A DNA stretch of 64,000 bases, taken from NCBI GenBank assembly GCA_002279935.1, contig NCCZ01000004.1, forward strand, positions 248,001 through 312,000, given 5' to 3'. A model generated the notes under the pieces. That model was not told the DNA's origin. It was given only the letters and a program-made list of their open reading frames with translations, and did not search any database. This DNA comes from Hyphomicrobium sp. 12-62-95. GTDB lineage: Bacteria; Pseudomonadota; Alphaproteobacteria; Rhizobiales; Hyphomicrobiaceae. Of the stretch, positions 8,338-19,904 are shown piece after piece (within the stretch, counting starts at the first letter, position 1; each line of letters starts with the position of its first letter). The position numbers were made by a program, and so were the translations under genes.

Positions 8338-11151
8338 CTACAATTCACCCTTCAACTTCTTCAGCGCATAAAGCGCCTCCAGCGCAGCCTTTGGTGTCAA
8401 CTCGTCCGGGTTGATCTTGGCCAGCGCCGCTTCGACTTTTGAAGGCCCCGCCTTCGGCCCCGAACTCTTCGGCCGCGCCGCTGCAAACAGCGGCAGATCA
8501 TCAAGCGGCTTCTCCGCCCCCGTAGCGCGCCGGTCGTTCTTCTCCAATAGATCGAGCACCTGCCGCGCCCGATCGATCACAGCCTGCGGCAGCCCCGCGA
8601 GCTTGGCGACTTGAATGCCATAAGATCGATCCGCCGCGCCCGGCCGCACCTTGTGCAGGAACACGATCTCGTCCTGCCACTCCTTCACGTCCATCGTGAC
8701 GTTGCCGACATCCCGCAACCGCCCCGCGAGCGCTGTCATCTCATGATAGTGCGTCGCAAACAGCGCCCGGCACTTCGCCACGTCGTGCAAATATTCCACC
8801 GTCGCCCACGCGATCGACAGCCCATCGAATGTCGCCGTCCCGCGCCCAATCTCATCGAGAATCACCAGCGAGCGATCCGTCGCTTGATTGAGAATGCCAG
8901 CCGTCTCCACCATCTCGACCATGAAGGTCGATCGCCCGCGCGCCAGATCGTCGGAGGCACCCACCCGCGAGAACAGCCGATCCACAAGACCGATCCGAGC
9001 CACCCGAGCTGGCACAAACGACCCCATCTGCGCCATCACGACAAACAGCGCATTCTGCCGCAAGAATGTGGACTTGCCCGCCATGTTCGGCCCGGTGACG
9101 AGCCAGATCCGCGCTGTCGTCTCCTCGTCGAAACCAGTCGGCTTCTCCGCCTCAAATCCAAGAATGCAATCGTTCTCGATGAACGCGCCTGCCTTCGTCG
9201 ACGTCAGCGCCTGTTCGACAACGGGATGCCGCCCGCCGCGAATTTCAAACCCGCGCCCGTCGCTGATCTCCGGCCGCACATAGTTCTCGCTCACCGCCAA
9301 TTCCGCCAGCGCCGCCAGATGGTCGATCTCGGCCAATGCCGCCGCCACCGCCGTCAAAGCCTGCTCGCTCTGGCCCACCGCTCCCGCCAGCGCCTGAAAC
9401 ACTTCGTCTTCCAACGCCAGTGCGCGCTCACCCGCCGACGCGACCCGCCCCTCTATTTCTGCGAGTTCAACCGTCGTGAACCGCATGGCATTCGCCATGC
9501 TTTGCCGGTGACGGAACACGGCATCCAGCGGCGGCGTGGTCAGTGCCTTGGCATTCAGTGCCGTCACTTCAATAAAGTAGCCGAGAATATTGTTGTGGCG
9601 GATCTTCAGCGTTCTCACGCCGGTCTGCTCGATATACGTCGCCTCTAACGTCGCAATCACCTGCCGGCTGTCATCCTTGAGCCGCCGCACGCCGTCGAGC
9701 GCTTCCGAATATCCCGCCCGCACAAACCCGCCGTCGCGCTTCAGATGCGGCGGATCATCGACCAACGCCGCCGACAGCGAAGCCAACAGCTTCGGCTCCG
9801 TTGCCGCCAACTCCCGCGCCACACGATCAAGCTCAGGTGGCAGCCCCATCGCTGCCCCCGCCGATCTCAAAAGCCCCGCGCACACCTCCGCCACAGCCAA
9901 CCCGTCGCGCAGCGCTGCCAGATCCCTCGGCCCCCCGCGCCCGAAGGCCAAACGCGATACCGCGCGCGCAATATCCGGCGCCCCGCGCAACCGCTCCCGC
10001 AACTGATCCCGCACCCGCGCGTCCGAGACAAAAAACGACACCGCATCGAGCCGCCGCTCGATCGCACCCAAGTCGCGCAGCGGACTGGCAAGACGGTTCG
10101 CCAACTCACGCGCGCCCGCCGCCGTCACGGTCCTGTCGATGGCTGAAAGCAGGCTCGCCCCCTTCTCGCCCGACGACGAGCGCGTCAGCTCCAAGCTCGC
10201 GCGCGTCGAGGCATCGATGACAAGAACGCCGCCATCGCCCGTCCGCTTCGGTGGACGGATCACCGGCCTCTTGCCGATCTGCGTGAGATCGACGTAGCGC
10301 AACAGCGCGCCAACGGCGGCCAGTTCCGCCCGCGAAAACCCACCAAACCCGCCCAAATCCGAAACGCCCAGCTGCGCCTTCAATCCCCGCTCGCCAGCCA
10401 AACTATCAAATGACGCCACCGGCACCGGCGTCGTCGCCGCCCCCGCTACGCCGATCCAGCGCTTTAAGTCCTCATCCGCCAGAAGCGAGTCGGTGATCAA
10501 AATTTCACTGGGCGACAACCGCACGAGTTCGCCCGGCAGATCCGGCCCCGCCACCTCGCCGGTCTCCATTTCACCCGTCGAGATATCGAGCGACGCCAGC
10601 GCATACATCGATGTCGCATCGAGCGCTGCGCCCTCGCCCAAACCCGGCGCGCGAAACAGCGCCGTCAAATAGTTGCGTGTCTTCGCATCGAGCAACGTCT
10701 CTTCGGTGAGCGTGCCGGGCGTGACAAGCCGCACCACGTCGCGCTTCACAACCGACTTCGATCCGCGCTTTTTCGCTTCCGCCGGATCTTCCATCTGCTC
10801 GCACACCGCCACGCGGTAGCCTTGCCGGATCAGACGCTGCAGATATTCATCCGCGCGATGGATCGGCACCCCGCACATGGGGATCTCCGCCCCCTGATGC
10901 CGCCCGCGCTTCGTCAGCACGATTCCGAGCGCCGCCGAAGCGACCACCGCGTCTTCGAAAAAGAGTTCGTAGAAATCCCCCATCCGATACCAGAGCAAGC
11001 TGTCCGGATTGGCGGCCTTGATCTCCAGGAATTGCGCCATCGAGGGCGTCGCTTCGACGGCCGGCGGCGGCACGGCGGCATCCGCGGGCGTCACGGCGCC
11101 CCCGTCAACCATCTCGTCGTCCCCACCCTTGCTGGTCCGCCGCGCCGCCAT
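8338..11151 (-). CDS. mutS: DNA mismatch repair protein MutS
   Basis: MutS recognises mismatches and small loops and recruits MutL. The product is about 937 residues. The mismatch-binding motif (WYRMGDFYELF, with the Phe-x-Glu) is near residues 53-63, followed by connector, lever and clamp domains. The ABC-type ATPase has its Walker A GPNMAGKST near residue 690, with the ILDEIGRGT Walker B region after it and the C-terminal helix-turn-helix. A short extra N-terminal tail of about 35 residues precedes the mismatch domain. The ATG at 11151 has AAGGGG close upstream; a GTG two codons earlier at 11157 is the alternative. No mutL is visible nearby. Confidence 0.96.
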   Translation of the reverse strand: MAARRTSKGGDDEMVDGGAVTPADAAVPPPAVEATPSMAQFLEIKAANPDSLLWYRMGDFYELFFEDAVVASAALGIVLTKRGRHQGAEIPMCGVPIHRADEYLQRLIRQGYRVAVCEQMEDPAEAKKRGSKSVVKRDVVRLVTPGTLTEETLLDAKTRNYLTALFRAPGLGEGAALDATSMYALASLDISTGEMETGEVAGPDLPGELVRLSPSEILITDSLLADEDLKRWIGVAGAATTPVPVASFDSLAGERGLKAQLGVSDLGGFGGFSRAELAAVGALLRYVDLTQIGKRPVIRPPKRTGDGGVLVIDASTRASLELTRSSSGEKGASLLSAIDRTVTAAGARELANRLASPLRDLGAIERRLDAVSFFVSDARVRDQLRERLRGAPDIARAVSRLAFGRGGPRDLAALRDGLAVAEVCAGLLRSAGAAMGLPPELDRVARELAATEPKLLASLSAALVDDPPHLKRDGGFVRAGYSEALDGVRRLKDDSRQVIATLEATYIEQTGVRTLKIRHNNILGYFIEVTALNAKALTTPPLDAVFRHRQSMANAMRFTTVELAEIEGRVASAGERALALEDEVFQALAGAVGQSEQALTAVAAALAEIDHLAALAELAVSENYVRPEISDGRGFEIRGGRHPVVEQALTSTKAGAFIENDCILGFEAEKPTGFDEETTARIWLVTGPNMAGKSTFLRQNALFVVMAQMGSFVPARVARIGLVDRLFSRVGASDDLARGRSTFMVEMVETAGILNQATDRSLVILDEIGRGTATFDGLSIAWATVEYLHDVAKCRALFATHYHEMTALAGRLRDVGNVTMDVKEWQDEIVFLHKVRPGAADRSYGIQVAKLAGLPQAVIDRARQVLDLLEKNDRRATGAEKPLDDLPLFAAARPKSSGPKAGPSKVEAALAKINPDELTPKAALEALYALKKLKGEL

Positions 11152-11367
11152 CCCCACCCCTTCGCCAATCTCTGTAATGACATAGCGGCTCGGCTGCGGG
11201 AGGGCTAGCCGTCCCTCCCGCGCGCAGGTGGGGACCGAAAGTAGCAGATTGGCCGCGTTGAGAAATCAGCCGCCAGAGCCTACGGTGCGGGCAATTCAAC
11301 AGCCCGCGCCGTCGCACACTGCGGCCTCCCAGACGGGACCCGCCAGCGCCAACAAAAAAGACCCCAC

Positions 11368-13641
11368 ATGGCCCACAAGAACCAGCCGGCCCGCATCACG
11401 GCCCAGGAAGCTTTGCAGTTCCACGCGCAAGGCAAGCCCGGCAAACTCGAGATCACGCCAACCAAGCCGCTGGCCACACAGCGCGACCTCTCGCTTGCCT
11501 ATTCGCCAGGCGTCGCAGTCCCGGTCGAAGCCATCGCCGAAAATCCGGCGCTGGCCTACGACTATACGAACAAGGGCAACCTCGTCGCCGTCGTCTCCAA
11601 CGGCACCGCGATCCTCGGCCTCGGCAATCTGGGGGCACTGGCCTCCAAGCCCGTCATGGAAGGCAAAGGCGCGCTCTTCAAACGCTTCGCCGACATCGAC
11701 GCCATGGACCTCCTCGTCTCCACCGAAGACGTCGACGCCTTCATCAACTGCGTACGCTATTTGGGCCCCTCGTTCGGCGGCATCAACCTGGAAGACATCA
11801 AGGCGCCCGACTGCTTCATCATCGAAGAGAAGCTGAAAGAACTCCTCGACATCCCCGTCTTCCATGACGACCAGCACGGCACCGCCATCATCGCGGCAGC
11901 CGGCCTCCTCAACGCGCTCGAACTCACCGGCCGCACGATCGAGAACTTTAAGCTCGTCGTAAATGGCGCCGGTGCCGCCGGTATCGCCTGCCTCGAACTC
12001 CTGGGCGCGCTTGGCATGCCGCGCAAAAACGTCATCTTCTGCGATACCAAGGGTGTCATCTACCAAGGCCGCAAGGAAGGCATGAACCAGTGGAAGTCGG
12101 CGTACGCCGCTAAAACCAAAGCCCGCACGCTCGCTGAAGCCCTCGACGGCGCCGACGCATTCTTCGGCCTCTCCGCGAAAGGCGCCGTCACCCCCGAAAT
12201 GGTCGCGTCCATGGCGGCCAAGCCCATCATCTTCGCCATGGCCAACCCCGATCCGGAAATCACGCCCGAAGAAGTCGCCGCCGTCCGCTCCGACGCGATC
12301 ATGGCCACCGGCCGCTCCGACTACCCCAATCAGGTCAACAACGTCCTCGGCTTTCCCTTCATCTTCCGCGGCGCGCTCGACGTGCAGGCCCGCACCATCA
12401 ACGACCAAATGAAGATCGCCGCCACGAAGGCACTCGCCGAATTGGCCCGCCAGGAAGTTCCCGATCAGGTCGCCGCCGCCTTCCACGGACGCCGCCCCAC
12501 CTTCGGCCCCGAATACATCATCCCCGCGCCTTTCGATCCGCGCCTAATCAGCCACGTCCCGCCCGCGGTCGCGAAAGCCGCGATGGAATCGGGCGTCGCC
12601 CGCCGCCCTATCGTGGACATGGAAGCCTACGTCGCGCGCCTCAAAGGCCGCCTCGACCCCGTCACCGGCTGGCTGCAGTCAACCTTCGATAGCGTCCGCC
12701 AAGATCCCAAGCGCGTCATCTTTGCCGAAGGTGAAGACCCTGCCGTCATCCGCGCCGCCAACACGTATTTCGCGCAAGGTTTCGGCACGCCCATCCTGGT
12801 TGGCACACGCGACCTGATCAAAAAGCGCTTTCTCGAACTCGGAATCCCTATGCGCCCCGAGTTCGACATCATCGATACGAACTTCTCCGGCCACGCCGAA
12901 GAATTCGCCGAATTCCTCTATCAGCGTCTGCAGCGCCGCGGCCACTTGAAGCGCGATTGCGAACGCATCGTGCGCAACGAGCGCAACGTCTTCGCGGCTC
13001 TCATGGTCGTCCACGGCTATGCCGACGCGATGGTCTCTGGCGTCACGCGCAACTGGACGAGTGTTTTCCAGGATGTTCGCCGCGTCATGGACGCCGAGCC
13101 CGGCCGCAATATCATCGGTGTCTCACTCGCGCTCTGCCGCGGCCGCGCCGTGCTCATCGCCGACACCAGCGTCCACGACATGCCCACGCCTGAGCAGTTG
13201 GCCAACATCGCCGTCGAAGCCGCCAAAGCCGCGCGCAATTTCGGCATCGAGCCCCGCGTTGCTATGCTCGCCTATTCCACGTTCGGCCAGCCGCGCGGCG
13301 AACGCTCCGACGTGGTCCGCGAAGCCGTCCGCATCCTCGATGAACGCCAGGTTGATTTTGAATACGACGGCGACATGGCCGCCGACGTGGCGCTTAACGC
13401 CGAACTGATGAAGCTCTACCCATTCTGCCGCCTCACCGACACGGCCAACGTGCTCGTCATGCCCGCCTTCCACGCCGCATCCATCGCGACAAAGACGTTG
13501 AAGGAACTCGGCGGCGCTACCGTCATCGGCCCGTTGCTCGTCGGTCTGGAACACTCTGTGCAGATTTGCACGCTCGGCGCGCAAGATACCGACATCATGA
13601 ATATGGCAGCCCTCGCCGCCTACGATCTCAGCTCTTCTTAG
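11368..13641 (+). CDS. maeB: NADP-dependent malic enzyme with C-terminal phosphotransacetylase-like domain
   Basis: This 757-residue fusion oxidatively decarboxylates malate to pyruvate with reduction of NADP. The malic domain includes LAYSPGVAVP (about 43-52), and the NAD(P)-binding glycine motif NGAGAAGIA is near 199-207. From about residue 430 onward the protein is phosphate acetyl/butyryl-transferase-like. In the rhizobial DME/TME enzymes this part binds effectors such as acetyl-CoA and lacks transferase activity; that is family knowledge and is not shown here. The 210-bp spacer to the divergent mutS contains no other gene. The 3' end overlaps the convergent CorA-like gene by 14 bp. Confidence 0.95.
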   Translation: MAHKNQPARITAQEALQFHAQGKPGKLEITPTKPLATQRDLSLAYSPGVAVPVEAIAENPALAYDYTNKGNLVAVVSNGTAILGLGNLGALASKPVMEGKGALFKRFADIDAMDLLVSTEDVDAFINCVRYLGPSFGGINLEDIKAPDCFIIEEKLKELLDIPVFHDDQHGTAIIAAAGLLNALELTGRTIENFKLVVNGAGAAGIACLELLGALGMPRKNVIFCDTKGVIYQGRKEGMNQWKSAYAAKTKARTLAEALDGADAFFGLSAKGAVTPEMVASMAAKPIIFAMANPDPEITPEEVAAVRSDAIMATGRSDYPNQVNNVLGFPFIFRGALDVQARTINDQMKIAATKALAELARQEVPDQVAAAFHGRRPTFGPEYIIPAPFDPRLISHVPPAVAKAAMESGVARRPIVDMEAYVARLKGRLDPVTGWLQSTFDSVRQDPKRVIFAEGEDPAVIRAANTYFAQGFGTPILVGTRDLIKKRFLELGIPMRPEFDIIDTNFSGHAEEFAEFLYQRLQRRGHLKRDCERIVRNERNVFAALMVVHGYADAMVSGVTRNWTSVFQDVRRVMDAEPGRNIIGVSLALCRGRAVLIADTSVHDMPTPEQLANIAVEAAKAARNFGIEPRVAMLAYSTFGQPRGERSDVVREAVRILDERQVDFEYDGDMAADVALNAELMKLYPFCRLTDTANVLVMPAFHAASIATKTLKELGGATVIGPLLVGLEHSVQICTLGAQDTDIMNMAALAAYDLSSS

Positions 13642-15268
13642 TCCGGCGGTCGCGGCGGTCTTCCGATAGACGCTCCATCATGTCGGCGAGCCGGCGGGAT
13701 CGCGCAACAGTGAGCGTGGTCAGAATAGCAACGCCCACAAGCACAGCTCCAAATATGCCAGCGCGCCAATAGGGATGCTCCGCCGCCCAGTCGAAGATAT
13801 TCATGCCGAGAAAGCCGGTGGCAATCGTCGCGACCAATCCAAATGTTGTGACGACGGTCAGCCGGGTCATCGTCTCGTTCTGGCGCCGCATCGCTTCGTT
13901 TTCCAGGAAATCGCTCATTTCCTGAAGTTCTTCGCGCACGTCGACATACAGTCGATCCACCTCGAGATGCTTCCGGCAGAGCGCGAAAAGATCGTGCACG
14001 TGCACCTGATTGCTGATGACGTGGAACCAGTATCGGTGCGTGAACCGTAGGAACGTCTCCAACGCATGCCGCGTTTCCAGCCGGAACGAGCGCACGGCCG
14101 CGGCATCTGCTGTATCCAGCCGGCTAACGGCCTTCGCCAGCCGGTCCGAGAACATAAGCAGCGATGCTTTGTGGAAGTGAGCGATCAGAAACAGCAAAAA
14201 ATTCTCGTGCCGGAAGCTGTTCAAGCAACCGTGGTCGATGTTGACGAAGAAATCGTCGTCCGCCGAACCCGTCACCACCAGCGTGTGCCCGCATGTCATA
14301 TACCGGCTCTCCGGCCACTCGAGCGGCGTCGTCTGCCGGAAATAGCGGTCATAGCAATACTTGTTTTCAAACTTGGCCAGTTCGGTATCCGAAAACGGCA
14401 ATCGATCGCTATCGCCCGGACCCGTTGAGAGCGCCAGCCGCACATAATCCGCACGGCTCAGCGTATGTCCCTTATTCATCGCCAGAAAGGCCATCTGCGG
14501 CATGCGGTAATATTCCAGCTGCCGGTAGCGGATGGGGCCGGTCACGTCGGAATGGTGCAGCACCAGCGGCTTGAGAATAAAATCCCAATGTGCGGCTGTG
14601 CGCGGCGAACGGTTACGGCACGCGAACGATAAAAACGCGTCGCGATCCTGGTAGTCGGAGGTTGCAAGAACCTGCCCGTCTGCACCCAGCAATTCCACAA
14701 GCTCCGGGCAATGTCCGGCCTTGCCGTCTGTATGCCAGAACGCCGGATACGCGCGGCCCAGTTGGAACATCACGTTCTGCACCGTCGAAAGCGGCAGATC
14801 GGACGCGTAAAGTTCCACCGCCATGATCGCTATGTCGATGTCGTAGAAGAAATACAAATCGACATGCGCCACGTTCAGCGTAACGGGCTGCTCTTCACCG
14901 AGAAGCTTGACGCGAAACGCCGCAATGTCGTGACGCCTGAGCACACTCATGGGGCTGCGCCCGCCGCCCGTGCGCGCATTCCGTCCAGAACCGTAGAGAA
15001 AGCGCTGTACCGGCGGAAGAAAAGTGACGAACTCGTTATAGTGGCGTTCCTGGAATTCATCCGGATTGCCGGTGAATTCATCGACCACTTCGCTCCAGGG
15101 ATTGCCGTTGCCTAGTCCAGCGATGAGCGCGGCGTGATTGCGCGGCGCGCTGGTTTCAGCCGAGGCCATCAGCTGCACAGGCCAAAGCAGGATCTCGCGG
15201 AAATGCGGCACCGTTGGGCCTTCCGCGTCGGTCTCAGCGCCGGTGAGTCTCGAAGCGAATGCGTCCAT
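13628..15268 (-). CDS. Large CorA-like divalent cation transporter family protein
   Basis: At 546 residues this protein is far longer than the usual CorA (about 320). The C-terminus has the CorA layout: a long charged helix ending in MRRQNETMTRLTVVTTFG, a first membrane segment (about 464-487), the signature GMN at 488-490, a short periplasmic loop, a second membrane segment (about 504-524) and a basic tail. The first 430 residues do not match the classic CorA cytoplasmic funnel in any obvious way and include aromatic-rich stretches such as VDLYFFYDIDIAI. Ion selectivity cannot be inferred. The gene stands alone, convergent with maeB and overlapping it by 14 bp. Confidence 0.75.
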   Translation of the reverse strand: MDAFASRLTGAETDAEGPTVPHFREILLWPVQLMASAETSAPRNHAALIAGLGNGNPWSEVVDEFTGNPDEFQERHYNEFVTFLPPVQRFLYGSGRNARTGGGRSPMSVLRRHDIAAFRVKLLGEEQPVTLNVAHVDLYFFYDIDIAIMAVELYASDLPLSTVQNVMFQLGRAYPAFWHTDGKAGHCPELVELLGADGQVLATSDYQDRDAFLSFACRNRSPRTAAHWDFILKPLVLHHSDVTGPIRYRQLEYYRMPQMAFLAMNKGHTLSRADYVRLALSTGPGDSDRLPFSDTELAKFENKYCYDRYFRQTTPLEWPESRYMTCGHTLVVTGSADDDFFVNIDHGCLNSFRHENFLLFLIAHFHKASLLMFSDRLAKAVSRLDTADAAAVRSFRLETRHALETFLRFTHRYWFHVISNQVHVHDLFALCRKHLEVDRLYVDVREELQEMSDFLENEAMRRQNETMTRLTVVTTFGLVATIATGFLGMNIFDWAAEHPYWRAGIFGAVLVGVAILTTLTVARSRRLADMMERLSEDRRDRRTKKS

Positions 15269-15302
15269 TAATCGTTATGCCCAAAGGGTCAGCGTCTCGA
15301 AC

Positions 15303-16313
15303 TCACATCTCCACGCAGATCTTGCCGAAGTGTGTCGCCCCCTCTTCGTAGTGGAAGGCGTCGGCTAGATTGGCAAGCGGGAATGTCCGGTCGATGACAG
15401 GCCGGATAGCGGGATTGGCATCGAACGCCCGGATCATCTCGATCTGATGACGCCGGCTGCCGACGATGATCCCCTGCAGCTTGATTTGCTTCAGCATCAT
15501 CACGATGGTCGGAACGTTGCCGGCAATTCCGGTCAAAATCCCGATGAGAGAAATATGCCCGCCCACCCGCGCTGCGGTTATCGATTGCGGCAGCGTGCCC
15601 GGTCCGCCGATTTCCAGAACATGATCGACGCCGCGTCCGCCCGTCCAGTCGAGCACCGCCTGGCCCCACTTCGTCTCGGTTTTGTAATTGATCGTGTGGT
15701 CGGCGCCGAGCGCCTTGGCCCGTTCCAGCTTGGCATCCGAAGACGATGTGATTATCGCCGTGGCTCCGAACATCTTAGCGAACTGGAGTGCAAACATCGC
15801 CACGCCGCCCGTGCCGAGAATGAGCACACTATCTCCAGCCTTCAATTGCCCTTCCACGGCGAGCGCGCGCCACGCGGTCAGCGCCGCACATGGCAACGTG
15901 GCGGCCTCCGCATGCGACCAGCCCTTCGGCGCCTGCGTAAACCAGTGCGCAGGGGTCACGACAATTTCGCGCCCATAGCCGTCGATCCCATCGCCCGGCA
16001 CATGGCTGAAATCGCCATGCGGAGGAACGCCATCCTGCCAATAGGGAAAGAACGTCGACACGACCCGGTCGCCAACCGCATAGCCGCAAACGTCCGCGCC
16101 GACCGCTTCGACGACGCCGGCGCCATCCGACATTAAAATGCGCCGGTCTTCGGACGGCAGCGCTCCTGCCGCCACCGCATAGTCGTGATAGTTGAGCGAG
16201 TTCGCATGCAGCCGCACGCGGATCTGACCCGGCCCTGGCGCCCCGGGATCGGGCAGATCGACAACTTCGAGCGTATCGATCTTGGACGGCTTGCGGGCAA
16301 TAACGGCTTTCAT
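15303..16313 (-). CDS. Zinc-type alcohol dehydrogenase (MDR) family NAD(P)-dependent oxidoreductase
   Basis: A 336-residue medium-chain dehydrogenase/reductase with an N-terminal GroES-like fold and a Rossmann domain carrying VLILGTGGVAMFALQ at about residues 164-178. The usual catalytic-zinc cysteine and GHE motif are not seen (LNYHDYAVA takes that place), so it is probably a zinc-free quinone-oxidoreductase-like member. The substrate is unknown. A cupin gene ends 14 bp upstream on the same strand, so the two may be co-transcribed. Confidence 0.85.
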   Translation of the reverse strand: MKAVIARKPSKIDTLEVVDLPDPGAPGPGQIRVRLHANSLNYHDYAVAAGALPSEDRRILMSDGAGVVEAVGADVCGYAVGDRVVSTFFPYWQDGVPPHGDFSHVPGDGIDGYGREIVVTPAHWFTQAPKGWSHAEAATLPCAALTAWRALAVEGQLKAGDSVLILGTGGVAMFALQFAKMFGATAIITSSSDAKLERAKALGADHTINYKTETKWGQAVLDWTGGRGVDHVLEIGGPGTLPQSITAARVGGHISLIGILTGIAGNVPTIVMMLKQIKLQGIIVGSRRHQIEMIRAFDANPAIRPVIDRTFPLANLADAFHYEEGATHFGKICVEM

Positions 16314-16326
16314 CGGTCAGCGATCC

Positions 16327-16698
16327 TTACTCGTAAAAGGCGTAATGTTTGCGGACGGTCTCAACGACCTCCCAGGTCCCGGTGAACCCCGCCGGGGAGA
16401 CGAACGCATCACCGGCCTTGTACGTCGCTGTTTGCCCGTCGTCACCGGTCACCACGAGGACGCCCTTCAGGATCTGGCAGAACTCGCTCTCGGTGAAAAC
16501 GCAGCGCCATTTGCCGGGTTGCGACTCCCAAACTCCAGAATGAAACCGTCCGTCCGCGCTCGTAAAAAGGTTCCACGCTGTCTGCACAGGATCGCCCGCC
16601 AGGATGCGCTCGGTCGCCGGCCGGTAGGTTTCGCCACCGGTTAAAGGTTCGCGAAAGGAAATCAGCGGCGGCAGGGCGGTGGATGCGGCTTGGGTCAT
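16327..16698 (-). CDS. Cupin domain protein (DUF861 type)
   Basis: A 123-residue single-domain cupin. It contains a WESQPGKWRCVFTESEFCQIL region, which corresponds to the first half of the DUF861 (EutQ/ureidoglycine aminohydrolase-like) barrel, and a DAFVSPAGFTGTWEV second motif. Proteins of this size and type are widespread small enzymes or binding proteins of unknown substrate. It lies immediately upstream of the MDR oxidoreductase on the same strand, so the pair may share a pathway. Confidence 0.8.
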   Translation of the reverse strand: MTQAASTALPPLISFREPLTGGETYRPATERILAGDPVQTAWNLFTSADGRFHSGVWESQPGKWRCVFTESEFCQILKGVLVVTGDDGQTATYKAGDAFVSPAGFTGTWEVVETVRKHYAFYE

Positions 16699-16793
16699 GG
16701 CACTCGCGATGGGTTGAAGGTCATCGCGGGCAAGATAGCCGTGGGCGCGAGCGGCGGCAACACAATGCCACAGGACGAGGGGGCAGCCTGGGA

Positions 16794-17789
16794 TTAAGCC
16801 TCGACCGCGACCCGGCTCTTGACTTCGTCGGGAGCCCCGAAGTGCTCGAAATAACGCGGATCGATTTTCTCGACCGGCAAAATGATGAGCACGTCCGTCG
16901 TGCCAAACTGTCGGTCGATCACAGCGCCATCGCCAACGAACGCTCCAAGACGTAGATAACCTTTGATGAGGGGCGGCATAGCCTTGAGCGCCCGCTTCAA
17001 ATCGATCTTATCCTTGGGCAGAAAATCCATGTTCTGGTGCAAGTGGGAATGCGCCGCGCAGCGCCAGTCTTCCGGTGCCCTGGCAAAATGATGCAGGTAG
17101 GAGAGCGCCATCGCGTGCTCGGCCGGATCCGTCCCCTCGAAGCTCGCGCACCCGATCATCACGTCGACCTTGTGCTCGCGCACATACGTCCACAGCCCGT
17201 GCCAGAGAAGCTCGACCGACCGCTTCGAGCGGTACGGCTTCATCACGCACGAGCGGCCCAATTCCATGAACCTGTAGTTCGACGACTTCGCCCGCATCAG
17301 AGGCGCGATATCGTACTCGCCCTGTGTGTAGAACCCCAGTGAGCGCTCCGCGATGTCCTGGCGGAGTACCCGGTAGGTTCCCACCACGCGCGGCCGCCGC
17401 CGGTGGGCCCACCGTTCCAGGCCGTGGGGCTCGGGCGACGTATCCACGACCAGCAGATGATCGCAAACCGCGTCGTAGGCGTCCTGATCGAGACGGCGCA
17501 TCGCAGCCACTGAATTGGGCTGGGCCGACATCTCTTCGTAGAACACTTCGTAGCGCAGCCGCTGCGCTTGCAGAATATCCGCGCGGCCCGACGCCAATCG
17601 CACTTCCAGATCGCCGATGCGGCCATACACTTTCGGCTGCGGCGCGCGCACAAATGACAGCGCCTTAGCCTGCGCCTTATCCTTCAGCGCGCGAACATCA
17701 AGAGCCCGCTTTGCAAGAAGACCTGAAGGCGGAGCGCCAGCTTTGGCAATGCGCTTCAATCGTCCCGTCAGGCCTGGGCCTTGCGTCAT
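16794..17789 (-). CDS. olsB: Ornithine-acyl-ACP N-acyltransferase OlsB (GNAT fold)
   Basis: OlsB acylates the alpha-amino group of ornithine with a 3-hydroxy fatty acid from ACP, the first step of ornithine lipid synthesis. The 331-residue product has the features of this family: a RYEVFYEEM motif, DHLLVVD, VVGTYRVLR, a FMELGRSCV segment, and a C-terminal KGYLRLGAFVGDGAVID stretch with the conserved lysine-glycine-tyrosine. The ATG at 17789 has GGAG about 11 bases before it. A further upstream start would overlap the preceding gene. The partner acyltransferase OlsA is not adjacent; the plsC-like gene at 50287 is in a housekeeping context and is not clearly OlsA. Confidence 0.85.
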   Translation of the reverse strand: MTQGPGLTGRLKRIAKAGAPPSGLLAKRALDVRALKDKAQAKALSFVRAPQPKVYGRIGDLEVRLASGRADILQAQRLRYEVFYEEMSAQPNSVAAMRRLDQDAYDAVCDHLLVVDTSPEPHGLERWAHRRRPRVVGTYRVLRQDIAERSLGFYTQGEYDIAPLMRAKSSNYRFMELGRSCVMKPYRSKRSVELLWHGLWTYVREHKVDVMIGCASFEGTDPAEHAMALSYLHHFARAPEDWRCAAHSHLHQNMDFLPKDKIDLKRALKAMPPLIKGYLRLGAFVGDGAVIDRQFGTTDVLIILPVEKIDPRYFEHFGAPDEVKSRVAVEA

Positions 17790-17911
17790 CGGGTGAGGTC
17801 TCCAGCGCCGCATCGAACGGCGCAATCCTATGCGGCCCCTAAGACCGCTGCGAGAGCCTATGCCACGATTCCGAGACGATTTTGCGACATGGTTGGTCCT
17901 GCGACCGTGCG

Positions 17912-19528
<1,617 letters not shown>

Positions 19529-19673
19529 GGCAACGCAAACCTTCCATGAACCCGCGCGGCCGGAGCCTGCACGCGTTGGAAGACCTAAGCGGTCACCGAT
19601 TTAATAAAATCTGAAGCGATACGGTTAATCCAGCGCAGGTGTGCCGAATGCGTACACTGCTCGTTGGATAAGG

Positions 19674-19904
19674 CTAAAGTTTCGCCAGTTCATCGTCGGT
19701 CAGCGGCCGCGCTGCATCCGCCGTCATGAGCGGCACGCCATTGCGAATGGGATAGGCCAACGCCGCCTTCCGGCTGAGCAATTCTTGAGTCTGCGAATTA
19801 TAAACGAGCAGCCCTTTGGTGAGCGGGCACACCAGAACCTCCAGCAGCCGCGGATCGAGACGCGGTTCGGATTGCCCGGACGTTTCGGCCTCATCGTTGC
19901 TCAT
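19674..19904 (-). CDS. Trm112 family protein
   Basis: A 76-residue protein of the Trm112/YcaR type ([19 protein letters not shown], then [16 protein letters not shown]). Trm112 proteins activate several methyltransferases in eukaryotes and archaea; the bacterial role is poorly known. Only one cysteine is visible in the first motif (VCPL), and the CxxC pairs that bind zinc in other members are missing. Its ATG overlaps the stop of the Lon-N-domain gene (ATGA at 19901-19904), so the two are probably translationally coupled. Confidence 0.88.
   Translation of the reverse strand: MSNDEAETSGQSEPRLDPRLLEVLVCPLTKGLLVYNSQTQELLSRKAALAYPIRNGVPLMTADAARPLTDDELAKL

Noticed and set aside
19590..19640. Possible CtrA site (TTAA-N7-TTAA) before the hybrid kinase
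   Set aside because: Two TTAA half-sites are present but far more than 7 bp apart.
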